NCBI GenBank assembly: GCA_026196445.1 | Contig: JAPHTE010000033.1 | Span: 1-6,931, forward strand | DNA from: Lysobacterales bacterium | Lineage (GTDB): Bacteria > Pseudomonadota > Gammaproteobacteria > Xanthomonadales > SZUA-36 | Length of the DNA stretch: 6,931 nucleotides | Direction: 5' to 3' | Shown here: positions 1-5,839 of the stretch, piece by piece | Position numbering within the stretch: the first letter of the stretch is position 1 | How the letters are laid out: each line of letters starts with the position of its first letter | Position numbers and translations under genes: made by a program | The notes under the pieces: generated by a model | Databases searched by the model: none | Told to the model about the DNA's origin: nothing | The model's input: only the letters and a program-made list of their open reading frames with translations

Positions 1-257
1 CACGGGCCCATCACCTCAGACCACTGGTTACGGTCGCAGACAAGGGCTTGAGCGAATCCGTGGTCGCCGAGATTGAACGCGCACTTTTTGACCATGAGCT
101 GATCAAGGTCAAGTTACGTGCGGACCGCGAACAGCGCAAGTCGTAAACCGCGGATATCGCCAGCCTGTGTAGTGCGGAAGTGGTCCAGACGATCGGCCAG
201 ACCGCCTGCTTTTATAAACGCCACCCGGACAAACCGGTTATCGATCCCGGCAAGTGA
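1..257 (+). pseudogene. yhbY: YhbY-family RNA-binding protein, 3' part, interrupted by in-frame stop
   Basis: The gene's 5' end lies outside the window; the codon frame begins at base 3. The first 47 codons give a clear CRS1/YhbY KH-like domain (PF01985): AHHLRPLV, then DKGLSESVVAEIERAL, then DHELIKVKL, matching the E. coli YhbY segments AHPLKP, NGLTEGVLAEIEQAL and HHELIKVKI. The frame then meets TAA at 144-146, directly after DREQRKS. Beyond it, the same frame continues with TADIASLC, then SAEVVQTIGQTACFYKRHPD, and ends at TGA 255-257. That is the normal C-terminal strand region of the family (E. coli NVQVIGKTLVLYR), and the spacing from DRE to the QxIG motif equals E. coli's, so no indel is involved. 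The stop falls where relatives carry Leu or Ile, so TTA to TAA would explain it. Known family role: a small protein bound to the pre-50S ribosomal subunit. The truncated form would lack the last part of the fold. A sequencing error is an equally plausible explanation. It precedes the Mth938-like gene by 19 bp on the same strand. Confidence 0.85.
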
Positions 258-276
258 AAAACAGCAAGCTATTGAC

Positions 277-660
277 ATGGAATTCAACCTCGAAATACCC
301 GGCAACCATCATTTCATCCGCTCCGCCGGTGAGCAAGGTATTCGCATCAACGACGATTATTACACCTCGCCATTCATCGTCGCGACACGGCGTATAGTGC
401 CGGAATGGCCTGTCAGCAGCGTCGATGACATCGACGAGGCTGCTCTGCAGGTGATTTTTGAGCTTGAGCCCGAGGTGGTCCTGATCGGCACCGGTCAGCA
501 CCAGGTGTTTTTACCTCCCAAGATACAAATGCACTTTTACCGAAACGGTACAGGTTTTGAAGTGATGTCGACGGACGCCGCTTGCAGAACCTTTAACGTC
601 CTGGCCGCTGAAGGCCGCGAAGTGGTCGCAGCGCTACTGCCCATCAGCGAGACCTGTTGA
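277..660 (+). CDS. Mth938-like domain-containing protein (DUF498/NDUFAF3-like)
   Basis: A 127-residue soluble protein of the Mth938-like family (PF04430), whose eukaryotic member NDUFAF3 is a complex I assembly factor; the bacterial role is not established. Visible signatures are RRIVPEWPV at about 38-46, LEPEVVLIGTG at 63-73, and the C-terminal hallmark FEVMSTDAACRTFNVLAAEGR at 94-114, with AACRT and the following N and EGR conserved. Length matches the family norm of about 120-130. The open frame extends upstream to 118, but those residues overlap the yhbY frame and look like nothing known, so ATG 277 is chosen; it precedes the first family-like residues (MEFNLEIPG). No strong Shine-Dalgarno sequence is visible. 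It follows yhbY closely, probably in one transcript, and converges on rpoS, whose stop lies 16 bp away. Family assignment is firm; function is unknown. Confidence 0.9.
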   Translation: MEFNLEIPGNHHFIRSAGEQGIRINDDYYTSPFIVATRRIVPEWPVSSVDDIDEAALQVIFELEPEVVLIGTGQHQVFLPPKIQMHFYRNGTGFEVMSTDAACRTFNVLAAEGREVVAALLPISETC

Positions 661-668
661 CAGGCCTC
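649..668. terminator. Possible hairpin between convergent Mth938-like gene and rpoS
   Basis: An inverted repeat spans the plus-strand stop codon: GAG-A-CCTG (649-656), loop TTGA (657-660), CAGG-C-CTC (661-668), giving seven pairs with one internal A/C mismatch. It sits where two convergent genes need to end, so a bidirectional terminator is conceivable. No T-tract follows on either strand and the stem is short, so the assignment is weak. Confidence 0.25.
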
Positions 669-676
669 AGCCCGCA

Positions 677-1618
677 TTAGCTAAACGGGATATCTTTCAC
701 GCCTTCACGGCGGGAGATCTCCCGCAGACGGGTCAAGGCCGCGAGTTGGACCTGCCGTACCCTTTCACGCGTCACGCCTAGCAATTGCCCAACTTCTTCC
801 AGGGTGCGTCGACCCTTGCCGTGCAGGCCAAAACGGTGTTCGACGACGATACGCTGTTGCCTGGGCAACAGGTCCAGCCACTGGCCAAGCAACTCGCCCG
901 CCGCTTCCTCGGCGTATTGGTCTTCGGGGTTGTGGGTACTTTCATCGGCGATCGAGTCGAGCATCGACTTGCTGTTGTCACCCTGCGTACTCTCGGTGGA
1001 CGTGGTTGGCTCATTGAGGCCAAACAGCGTATGCACCGCGTCGCTGGGCTTATCCAGCCTGGTCGCTACTTCTTCAATGCCCGGCCGGCGGCCCAGTTTT
1101 TGTTCGAGTTCCCGGGTGGTTTTCAGGTAGGACGTCAGTTCACGTATCACGTGGATAGGCAAGCGCACTGTGCGGCATTGGTTCATGATGGCACGTTCCA
1201 CGGACTGCCTGATCCACCAGGTTGCATACGTGGAAAAACGGAAACCTTTCTCGGGATCAAATTTCTCAACCGCACGGATCAAACCCAGGTTGCCCTCTTC
1301 GATCAGGTCCAGTAACGGCAAGCCACGGTTGATGTAAGCACGGGCGACCTTGACTACCAGGCGCAGATTGCACTCGATCATACGTTGACGGCTGGCCATG
1401 CAACCACCGATGGCCGCGCGTGACAGGGATTTTTCTTCGTCCGCGGTCAGCAGCTTGGCGCGCCCGATTTCGCTCAGGTAAATTCGTGTGACATCGCCAT
1501 GATGCAGCTTTTGCTTCCTGGCCTTGGCATCACCGCGCTGCTCAAACTTGAGGTTTTTCTTTTTGGACTTTGATTTCTTGTCCACAACAGGCCCTTCAAT
1601 TGAATTTGCTTTTGCCAT
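677..1618 (-). CDS. rpoS: RNA polymerase sigma factor RpoS (sigma S / sigma 38)
   Basis: A 313-residue primary-type sigma factor directing the general stress and stationary-phase regulon. Domains in order: basic N-terminal tail 1-40; region 1.2 at about 42-75 (TRIYLSEIG); region 2 at about 76-155, with NLRLVVKVA, LLDLIEEGNLGLIRAVEKFD and the RFSTYATWWIRQ -10 recognition/melting segment (127-138); region 3 at about 156-230; region 4 at about 245-305, with the helix-turn-helix TLEEVGQLLGVTRERVRQVQ (272-291). The segment RTVRLPIH and the location directly after nlpD identify RpoS rather than RpoD or RpoH. E. coli Lys173, known to matter for C(-13) recognition and RssB-dependent turnover, aligns with Arg159, so the basic charge is kept. 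E. coli RpoS has 330 residues with an acidic N-terminus; here it is shorter and Lys-rich (KKSKSKKK at 14-21). The ATG has GTGGG five bases upstream as ribosome site. A promoter candidate and a roughly 100-nt leader precede the gene. Confidence 0.96.
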   Translation of the reverse strand: MAKANSIEGPVVDKKSKSKKKNLKFEQRGDAKARKQKLHHGDVTRIYLSEIGRAKLLTADEEKSLSRAAIGGCMASRQRMIECNLRLVVKVARAYINRGLPLLDLIEEGNLGLIRAVEKFDPEKGFRFSTYATWWIRQSVERAIMNQCRTVRLPIHVIRELTSYLKTTRELEQKLGRRPGIEEVATRLDKPSDAVHTLFGLNEPTTSTESTQGDNSKSMLDSIADESTHNPEDQYAEEAAGELLGQWLDLLPRQQRIVVEHRFGLHGKGRRTLEEVGQLLGVTRERVRQVQLAALTRLREISRREGVKDIPFS

Positions 1619-1640
1619 CTTTTCCCACTGCGGAACTGTC
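1619..1640 (-). promoter_or_regulatory. rpoS ribosome-binding region with possible small hairpin
   Basis: On the minus strand the start is preceded by GTGGGAAAAG, supplying a Shine-Dalgarno-like GTGGG five bases before ATG. The GGAA within it can pair with TTCC immediately upstream (plus-strand 1622-1625 with 1632-1635; 6-nt loop), and a neighbouring CTGT/ACAG pair lies just beyond. These stems are only 4 bp, so sequestration of the ribosome site is suggestive only. In E. coli, rpoS translation is known to be controlled by an inhibitory leader structure, but that leader is much longer and not similar to this one. Confidence 0.3.
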
Positions 1641-1722
1641 CCAAACAGCCCGTTAAATTCTACCTGTCATTCAAAACGTACTGTTAGATGAAAACGCTAA
1701 TCATTCAGAGTTACTTAGCCAA

Positions 1723-1751
1723 ATTATCATAATACAGCGTAAATGTCACAA
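1723..1751 (-). promoter_or_regulatory. Candidate sigma70-type promoter for rpoS
   Basis: Reading the minus strand, TTGTGA (plus coordinates 1746-1751) is followed after exactly 17 bp by GATAAT (1723-1728): four of six and five of six consensus matches. It lies in a 194-bp AT-rich gap between nlpD and rpoS and would give a leader of roughly 100 nt. An overlapping TATGAT (1726-1731) is an alternative -10 but has poor spacing. In E. coli the main rpoS promoter lies inside nlpD, so additional promoters there cannot be excluded. This call rests on sequence match and position only. Confidence 0.5.
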
Positions 1752-1812
1752 CACCACGTGATTGTTAAGATTTTCCGGTTTGGGCACCCAATGGTATGAG
1801 CGGCTGACAATT

Positions 1813-2682
1813 CTATCGTTCAGGAAGGTAGTTCAACGGATTGACCGGCTTGCCGCGAACCCGTATTTCAAAATGCAGTAATGTTTCGTTGCTCGTATTC
1901 CGGCCCATTTCGGCGATCTTCTGCCCCGCTGTGACCCGGTCGTGCTCCTTGACCAGTCTCACCTTGTTATGTGCGTAGGCGCTGAGCATTTTCTCACTGT
2001 GGCGGATGATGATCAGTTCCCCATAACCGATGAGCCCGTTGCCGCTGTAGACAACCTGGCCGGCTGCGGTCGCATTGACCGCCTGGCCTTCCCTGCCGGT
2101 AATATCCAGTCCGTTGCGGGATGGGTTGTTGGCCACGAAACCACGCAAAATCCGTCCCTGCGTGGGCCAGCGCCAATTGACGGGGTCTGCATCCAACGGT
2201 ATTGGCTCTGGTTTTACTGCCGGGACCTGTGTTTTTACCATTGGTTCAGCTCGCTCAGCCGCCGCCGCAGGTTTTGCTGTCACGGCCGGTCTGGTTGTCG
2301 CCTGTGCCGGTGGTTTTACCGCGCTTACCTTGACTGACGAGTGGTCTTTGCGGGTCACTGTGCCGGGCTTTGGCGCCAGCATTCGCAACTTCTGGCCCGG
2401 GTAAATGACATAGGGGCGGGCGATACCATTCCAACCAGCAAGTTCCTGCGGATCCATCCCGTAGTGGAACGCGATAGCGTAGAGCGTATCGCCAGTCCTG
2501 ACCGAGTAGGTGCCGTCAAAGTTCAAGCGGCGCTTTTTCACCAGCGTGGACTGCTCTTCCACCTGGGCGGGTTGATGGCCGCCACAGGCCGGGAACAGGG
2601 TCAGAGCAAAAACAGCTGCGATCATAAATACCGCCGCACGCAGCCCGCGCTCAACAACCGTTGCCGGGTAAAAGAGGATCAT
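1813..2682 (-). CDS. nlpD: Murein hydrolase activator NlpD (LysM plus degenerate LytM lipoprotein)
   Basis: A 289-residue outer-membrane-type lipoprotein. Residues 14-32 are a hydrophobic signal segment ending at Cys33 (LFPAC), a somewhat unusual lipobox because Pro precedes Ala. LysM covers about 58-101 (YSVRTGDTLYAIAFHYGM, then YVIYPGQKLRM), followed by a Pro/Ala-rich linker 102-165 and an M23/LytM domain 170-287. The LytM active site is degenerate: the first zinc His is replaced by Arg189 (RNGLD) and the HLH motif reads LLHFEI (268-273), while His237 remains. E. coli NlpD has the same losses; it does not cut peptidoglycan but activates the amidase AmiC during daughter-cell separation, so the same role is inferred. 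The C-terminus PLNYLPER is typical. The ATG overlaps the upstream TGA as ATGA (2679-2682), with GTGGGG seven bases before the start, suggesting translational coupling. Confidence 0.93.
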   Translation of the reverse strand: MILFYPATVVERGLRAAVFMIAAVFALTLFPACGGHQPAQVEEQSTLVKKRRLNFDGTYSVRTGDTLYAIAFHYGMDPQELAGWNGIARPYVIYPGQKLRMLAPKPGTVTRKDHSSVKVSAVKPPAQATTRPAVTAKPAAAAERAEPMVKTQVPAVKPEPIPLDADPVNWRWPTQGRILRGFVANNPSRNGLDITGREGQAVNATAAGQVVYSGNGLIGYGELIIIRHSEKMLSAYAHNKVRLVKEHDRVTAGQKIAEMGRNTSNETLLHFEIRVRGKPVNPLNYLPER

Positions 2683-3266
2683 GCGTCTGCCCCACTGAAT
2701 TTCATGATAGCAATCACCAGCACCACGAGTATGATCAGGCCCCAGCCTATCCAGTCGACGTACTTGCGCAAACGCTGCGCCAGGTTCTCACCGCCAAGCC
2801 GTATCAACGCGGCAACCAGGAAAAAACGCCCTCCCCGGCCCACGGTTGAACCGGCGATAAAAGCGGGGAATGGCATCCCAACCACACCCGCGCTGATGGT
2901 AAACACCTTGTACGGGATCGGTGTGAAACCGGCCAATAAGATATACCAGAAGCCCCAGGTTTCAAATGCGTTGACCGCAGCGGTAAACGCATCGGCGTAC
3001 ATGGATGTCATCAACCACGGTTCAATCCAACCGAAGGCCAGTCTGCCGATCAGGTAACCGGCCACACCGCCGAGCACCGAGAACAGGGTACAAAGCGCCG
3101 CGTAATGCCAGCCCTTGACCGGTTTGGCCAGGCACATGGGTATCAGCATGACATCCGGCGGGATCGGGAAAAAGCTGGATTCGGTAAAGCTCAATACCGA
3201 TAGTATCGCTGGCGCCCTGCGGTGGGCAGACCAGCCGATGACGCGGTCGTAAAGGCGCTGGAACAT
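2679..3266 (-). CDS. yqaA: YqaA-type integral membrane protein (DedA/VTT superfamily)
   Basis: A 195-residue inner-membrane protein of the YqaA branch of the SNARE-associated/VTT (DedA) family. Signature segments are FTESSFFPIPPDVMLIP at 27-43 (the E-x-x-x-x-P-x-P re-entrant motif), a Gly-rich membrane segment around 56-80 (LGGVAGYLIGRL), GFTPIPYKVFTISAGVVGMP at 113-132 (the second re-entrant loop with conserved PxPxK), TVGRGGRFF at 141-149 and a final membrane helix at about 172-189. Some DedA proteins are known to move undecaprenyl phosphate or phospholipids; the YqaA subgroup has no firmly known substrate. It starts four bases after pcm and its TGA overlaps the nlpD ATG, so it is clearly part of the operon. 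The family call is sure; the symbol follows the E. coli homologue family. Confidence 0.88.
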   Translation of the reverse strand: MFQRLYDRVIGWSAHRRAPAILSVLSFTESSFFPIPPDVMLIPMCLAKPVKGWHYAALCTLFSVLGGVAGYLIGRLAFGWIEPWLMTSMYADAFTAAVNAFETWGFWYILLAGFTPIPYKVFTISAGVVGMPFPAFIAGSTVGRGGRFFLVAALIRLGGENLAQRLRKYVDWIGWGLIILVVLVIAIMKFSGADA

Positions 3267-3270
3267 ACCG

Positions 3271-3948
3271 TTAAGCTAATCCGCTGAGCATGGGCACGAA
3301 AACCACGCCACCGAGATCAGTTTCCTCAAAACCCTCATCGGTACGACGGATCGCCAGCAGGCGTTGCAAGCCATTTTTCTCAACAGGCGCCACCAATTGA
3401 CCACCGACACCCAGCTGGTCCAGCAACTCCCGCGGTACGGACTGCGCCGCCGCGGTCACCATGATGCCGTCAAACGGCGCCTGGCTCGGCCAGCCCAGGT
3501 GGCCGTCAGCGTGCCGGACATAGATATTGTTCAGTCGCAGGCCGTGCAAACGCCGCCTGGCCAGTTTCAGCAATTCATCGATGCGTTCCACCGTGAATAC
3601 CTTTTCCACCAGGTGTGCCAGGATAGCCGCCTGGTAACCTGAACCGGTGCCCACTTCGAGAATTTTCTGCGGACTGCCGCCATCCAGGACGGCTTCGGTC
3701 ATACGGGCAACGATCCATGGCTGCGATATGGTCTGCCTCTGTCCGATCGGCAGGGCGGTATTTTCGTAAGCCCGGCTGGAAAGTGCTTCGTCGACAAACT
3801 CGTGACGGGGCACCTGGGTGATCGCTTTTAACACCCGCTCGTCCTTGATGCCCTCACGGCGCAGGGTCTGAACCAGGCGGTCACGTGTGCCTTGCGAGGT
3901 CATACCAATGCCGCGATTCTCGTCACGTAGTTTGTGCTTGTGGATCAT
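3271..3948 (-). CDS. pcm: Protein-L-isoaspartate O-methyltransferase
   Basis: A 225-residue SAM-dependent methyltransferase that methylates the abnormal L-isoaspartyl residues formed as proteins age, starting their repair to aspartate in the cytoplasm. Visible family features: VPRHEFV (47-53), AYENTALPIGQRQTISQP (60-77, substrate pocket with Ser75), the SAM-binding motif I EVGTGSGYQAA (98-108), acidic Glu121 at the end of the next strand (TVER), FDGIMVTAAA (159-168) and the C-terminal VVFVPML. The E. coli enzyme has 208 residues. The extra N-terminal residues include RGIGMTS, common in related gammaproteobacterial proteins, so ATG 3948 is kept, although Met16 (ATG 3903) is an alternative. It follows surE by 7 bp, the classical surE-pcm order, and precedes yqaA by 4 bp. 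Confidence 0.95.
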   Translation of the reverse strand: MIHKHKLRDENRGIGMTSQGTRDRLVQTLRREGIKDERVLKAITQVPRHEFVDEALSSRAYENTALPIGQRQTISQPWIVARMTEAVLDGGSPQKILEVGTGSGYQAAILAHLVEKVFTVERIDELLKLARRRLHGLRLNNIYVRHADGHLGWPSQAPFDGIMVTAAAQSVPRELLDQLGVGGQLVAPVEKNGLQRLLAIRRTDEGFEETDLGGVVFVPMLSGLA

Positions 3949-3955
3949 CGCGGGC

Positions 3956-4729
3956 TCAGCCTTCGTTGCCGGTTTTAATGGATGTGACCCAGCCGGCCAC
4001 CTGGTCGAGAGCCTGGTACCGGGTCAGGTCCACGTGGATCGGTGTGACCGAAATATATTTGCGCCTGACCGCGTCAAAATCCGTACCCGGCCCGGCATCC
4101 TGTTCTGCACCGGCCGGACCGATCCAGTAAATTTCACGGCCACGCGGGTCGGTGGTCTTCTCCACCGGTTCCGCCCGGTGCCGGTGCCCCAGGCGGGTCA
4201 CTTCAAAACCCCTGATCTCCGCCCAGCTACAGTTCGGAACGTTGACGTTCAAGATGGTGTCCGCTGGCAAAGGATCCTGTTGCAGCTGCCCCACCAGGCG
4301 CAGAGCCGCCTCACCGGCCGTATCGAAATGCAGTTGTTGCGGGTTCTCATCAAACGCCAGTGACAGGGCCACCGCCGGAAAGCCAAGAAAACGCCCTTCC
4401 ATCGCAGCAGCCACGGTTCCCGAGTAAATAACGTCGTCACCCAGGTTGGCGCCGTGGTTTATCCCTGACACCACGATATCCGGGTCACCTTCCAGCAAGC
4501 CTGTCAACGCAACGTGTACACAATCCGTCGGTGTGCCCGCCACACGGTAAACCCCGTCTTCGATTTCCTTGATCCGGATCGGCATATCCAATGTCAATGA
4601 GTTGCTCGCACCACTACGATTCTTGTCGGGGGCAACGATCGTCACTTCACCCAGGCTGCGCATACGTTCCGCCAGGGTTTGAATACCCGGGGCGTCAATG
4701 CCGTCGTCGTTGCTAATCAGTATTTTCAT
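3956..4729 (-). CDS. surE: 5'/3'-nucleotidase SurE
   Basis: A 257-residue metal-dependent nucleoside monophosphatase of the SurE family, cytoplasmic and associated with stationary-phase survival. Key residues: MKILISNDDGIDAPG at the N-terminus with Asp8 and Asp9 as metal ligands, NRSGASNSLT (37-46) with Ser39, and SGINHGANLGDDVIYSGTVAAAMEG (88-112, in two parts SGINHGANLGDD and VIYSGTVAAAMEG) with Asn91 as a further ligand. E. coli SurE has 253 residues. The frame is open 75 bases further upstream, but ATG 4727-4729 is chosen because SurE proteins start immediately before the ILxxNDDG strand. No clear Shine-Dalgarno sequence precedes it. It is the first gene of the surE-pcm-yqaA-nlpD-rpoS series. 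In E. coli truD lies upstream; here an Smr gene diverges instead. Confidence 0.96.
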   Translation of the reverse strand: MKILISNDDGIDAPGIQTLAERMRSLGEVTIVAPDKNRSGASNSLTLDMPIRIKEIEDGVYRVAGTPTDCVHVALTGLLEGDPDIVVSGINHGANLGDDVIYSGTVAAAMEGRFLGFPAVALSLAFDENPQQLHFDTAGEAALRLVGQLQQDPLPADTILNVNVPNCSWAEIRGFEVTRLGHRHRAEPVEKTTDPRGREIYWIGPAGAEQDAGPGTDFDAVRRKYISVTPIHVDLTRYQALDQVAGWVTSIKTGNEG

Positions 4730-4796
4730 GCAGGATATCAGGGCCCAATTCCGGTGCTCATTGAAAATCATACCCGTCATCCGCAGGTATGCATTG

Positions 4797-4813
4797 GGAA
4801 CCAACCCGGTTCC
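4797..4813. repeat. Perfect inverted repeat in the surE/smr divergent region
   Basis: GGAACC (4797-4802) and GGTTCC (4808-4813) form a perfect 6-bp inverted repeat around a 5-nt centre (AACCC). It lies in the 214-bp region between the divergent starts of surE (4729) and the Smr gene (4944). It could be an operator or a hairpin in either 5' leader, or chance. I saw no convincing -35/-10 pair for either gene in this region. Confidence 0.35.
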
Positions 4814-4943
4814 GGATGGTATTGTACGGTCTCAAGCCCACATATTGCACCAGTATCCCGGACGATGGGGTTGGACAGGTGCAATCGGCGTGCTGAACAA
4901 CTCGCGCAACGGACAAGTCGTGGATAAAAAACGAACACAAGGG

Positions 4944-5462
4944 ATGGAGGATGAGAATCTGTTCAGGCAGGAGACGCAAGACGTCGTGCCGTTGAAGACC
5001 CCGACAAGATCGGATTCGTGCACTCCACGCAAGACTGCTCGTTCGCCGCAATGGCCAACCAAACCCCGGGACATACATTCCGGTTCCGTATCCCCGGCGA
5101 TCGAAGCAGAACAAGCCGGTTCCGGGGAGACAGCCTCGTACCGCCGAAACGGCGTGCAGACCAGGCTGTTACAAAAACTCAAACGTGGCCGCTTTCCACC
5201 GGCTGACCAACTGGATTTACATCACGAAACCACTGTTGCGGCACATACCATGTTGCAGGACTTCATCGCCGAGGCCCAGGACCGGCGCTTACAATGCGTC
5301 CGCATCATCCACGGCAAAGGCCTGCGTTCAAAAGCAGGACCGGTGCTCAAACACATGGTTCACCAGGCGCTACGTGAACACGCTGGCGTGCTGGCCTTCA
5401 CCACCTTGAAACCATCCCACGGCGGCAGCGGCGCGGTTGACGTATTGCTGAAGAGGACATGA
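4944..5462 (+). CDS. Smr-domain protein (SmrA-like putative endonuclease)
   Basis: A 172-residue stand-alone Smr protein resembling E. coli SmrA (YdaL, 187 residues). The N-terminus has the family opening LFRQETQDVVPLK (6-18), then a low-complexity, probably disordered stretch (19-65), then YRRNGVQTRLLQKLKRGRFP (66-85), which precedes Smr domains in this subfamily. The Smr domain proper runs about 86-171 with the three expected motifs: LDLH (90-93, continuing HETTVAAH), IIHGKGLRSK (121-130) and HGGSGAVDVLL (159-169). Smr domains are known nicking or RNA-cleaving modules, with LDLH and HGKG in the active centre; the cellular substrate here is unknown. ATG 4944 fits homologue N-termini, although AAGGG abuts it; GTG 4920 in the same frame is an alternative with a weak GGA six bases upstream. 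It diverges from surE, and its TGA overlaps the next ATG. Confidence 0.9.
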   Translation: MEDENLFRQETQDVVPLKTPTRSDSCTPRKTARSPQWPTKPRDIHSGSVSPAIEAEQAGSGETASYRRNGVQTRLLQKLKRGRFPPADQLDLHHETTVAAHTMLQDFIAEAQDRRLQCVRIIHGKGLRSKAGPVLKHMVHQALREHAGVLAFTTLKPSHGGSGAVDVLLKRT

Positions 5463-5785
5463 TCGAGCTGTTCATCTTCCTGCTGGCCACCGGCGCCGTC
5501 GTCGCCTGGTGGCAATTGATGCAGGGCCGGCACAAGGCCCGCGTTGCTGCCAAACAAGTCTGTTCCAACCATGGCTTGCAGCTATTGGATGACACGGTTT
5601 CCCTCGGTTCTATCACCTGGAGCCGCACGGATGCAAACGCTCGCATCCTGGTTAATTACGGTTTCGAATTTGCGACCAATGGCGCAGTGCGCAGACACGG
5701 CACAGCGAGCCTCGGTTTTCCACGCGGATTCACCATCACGTTGGAGCTGGAAGAAGGGCGCCTGATCGAGAAGATACAGGGTTGA
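5459..5785 (+). CDS. DUF3301 domain-containing, membrane-anchored protein
   Basis: A 108-residue protein with one N-terminal membrane segment (about residues 2-18, ELFIFLLATGAVVAWW) followed by a short basic stretch and a small cytoplasmic domain. The run QVCSNHGLQLLDDTVSLG (33-50), the aromatic NYGFEFATNG (66-75) and the ending TLELEE (94-99) are characteristic of DUF3301 (PF11743), a family largely from Proteobacteria with no assigned function. Its ATG overlaps the Smr stop codon (ATGA, 5459-5462), with GAAGAGG just upstream as ribosome site, so the two genes are almost certainly co-translated. It converges on sspB; the stop TGA forms part of a 7-bp inverted repeat. Confidence 0.85.
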   Translation: MIELFIFLLATGAVVAWWQLMQGRHKARVAAKQVCSNHGLQLLDDTVSLGSITWSRTDANARILVNYGFEFATNGAVRRHGTASLGFPRGFTITLELEEGRLIEKIQG

Positions 5786-5803
5786 AGGAAAGCGGCTCAA
5801 CCC
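5779..5803. terminator. Candidate bidirectional hairpin between DUF3301 gene and sspB
   Basis: GGGTTGA (5779-5785) and TCAACCC (5797-5803) form a perfect 7-bp inverted repeat around an 11-nt centre, in the only gap between two convergent genes (5786-5839). The left arm includes the DUF3301 stop codon. On the minus strand it lies 37 bases beyond the sspB stop and is followed by a weakly T-rich stretch; on the plus strand no T-run follows. Position supports a transcription-end role, but intrinsic terminator features are incomplete. Confidence 0.35.
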
Positions 5804-5839
5804 GGTTCGATGACAGCGTAAGACGCCCGAAAAACCGTA

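Noticed and set aside
118..276. Upstream extension of the Mth938-like frame, beginning at a GTG
   Set aside because: These residues overlap the YhbY C-terminal codons in another frame and resemble no family; the Mth938-like protein begins naturally at ATG 277.
785..1315. Plus-strand open frame opposite rpoS (176 codons)
   Set aside because: It mirrors the highly conserved RpoS codons and has no recognisable protein features.
1667..1707. Direct repeat TCATTCA at 1667-1673 and 1701-1707 in the rpoS leader
   Set aside because: A single 7-bp repeat in AT-rich sequence is readily expected by chance and has no associated pattern.
1744..1764. CRP-like site near the rpoS -35 (TCAC and GTGA half-sites)
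   Set aside because: The half-sites face the wrong way round (TCAC before GTGA on the gene strand, with 8-bp spacing) compared with the TGTGA-N6-TCACA consensus.
2341..3057. Long open frame (238 codons) on the plus strand opposite nlpD and yqaA
   Set aside because: It is antisense to two well-recognised genes, has no recognisable domain, and runs of low-complexity Pro/Arg/Thr residues are typical of shadow frames in GC-rich DNA.
4730..4804. 25-residue N-terminal extension of SurE
   Set aside because: SurE proteins begin directly at MKILxSNDDG; the extension has no homologue-like content.
4806..5124. Recurrent CCGGTTCCG motif near 4806, 5080 and 5116
   Set aside because: Two copies are inside the low-complexity coding part of the Smr gene; no regular spacing or longer repeat unit was seen.
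4758..5182. Minus-strand open frames opposite the N-terminal part of the Smr gene
   Set aside because: Cys/Arg-rich translations without family resemblance; the Smr frame on the plus strand explains the sequence.
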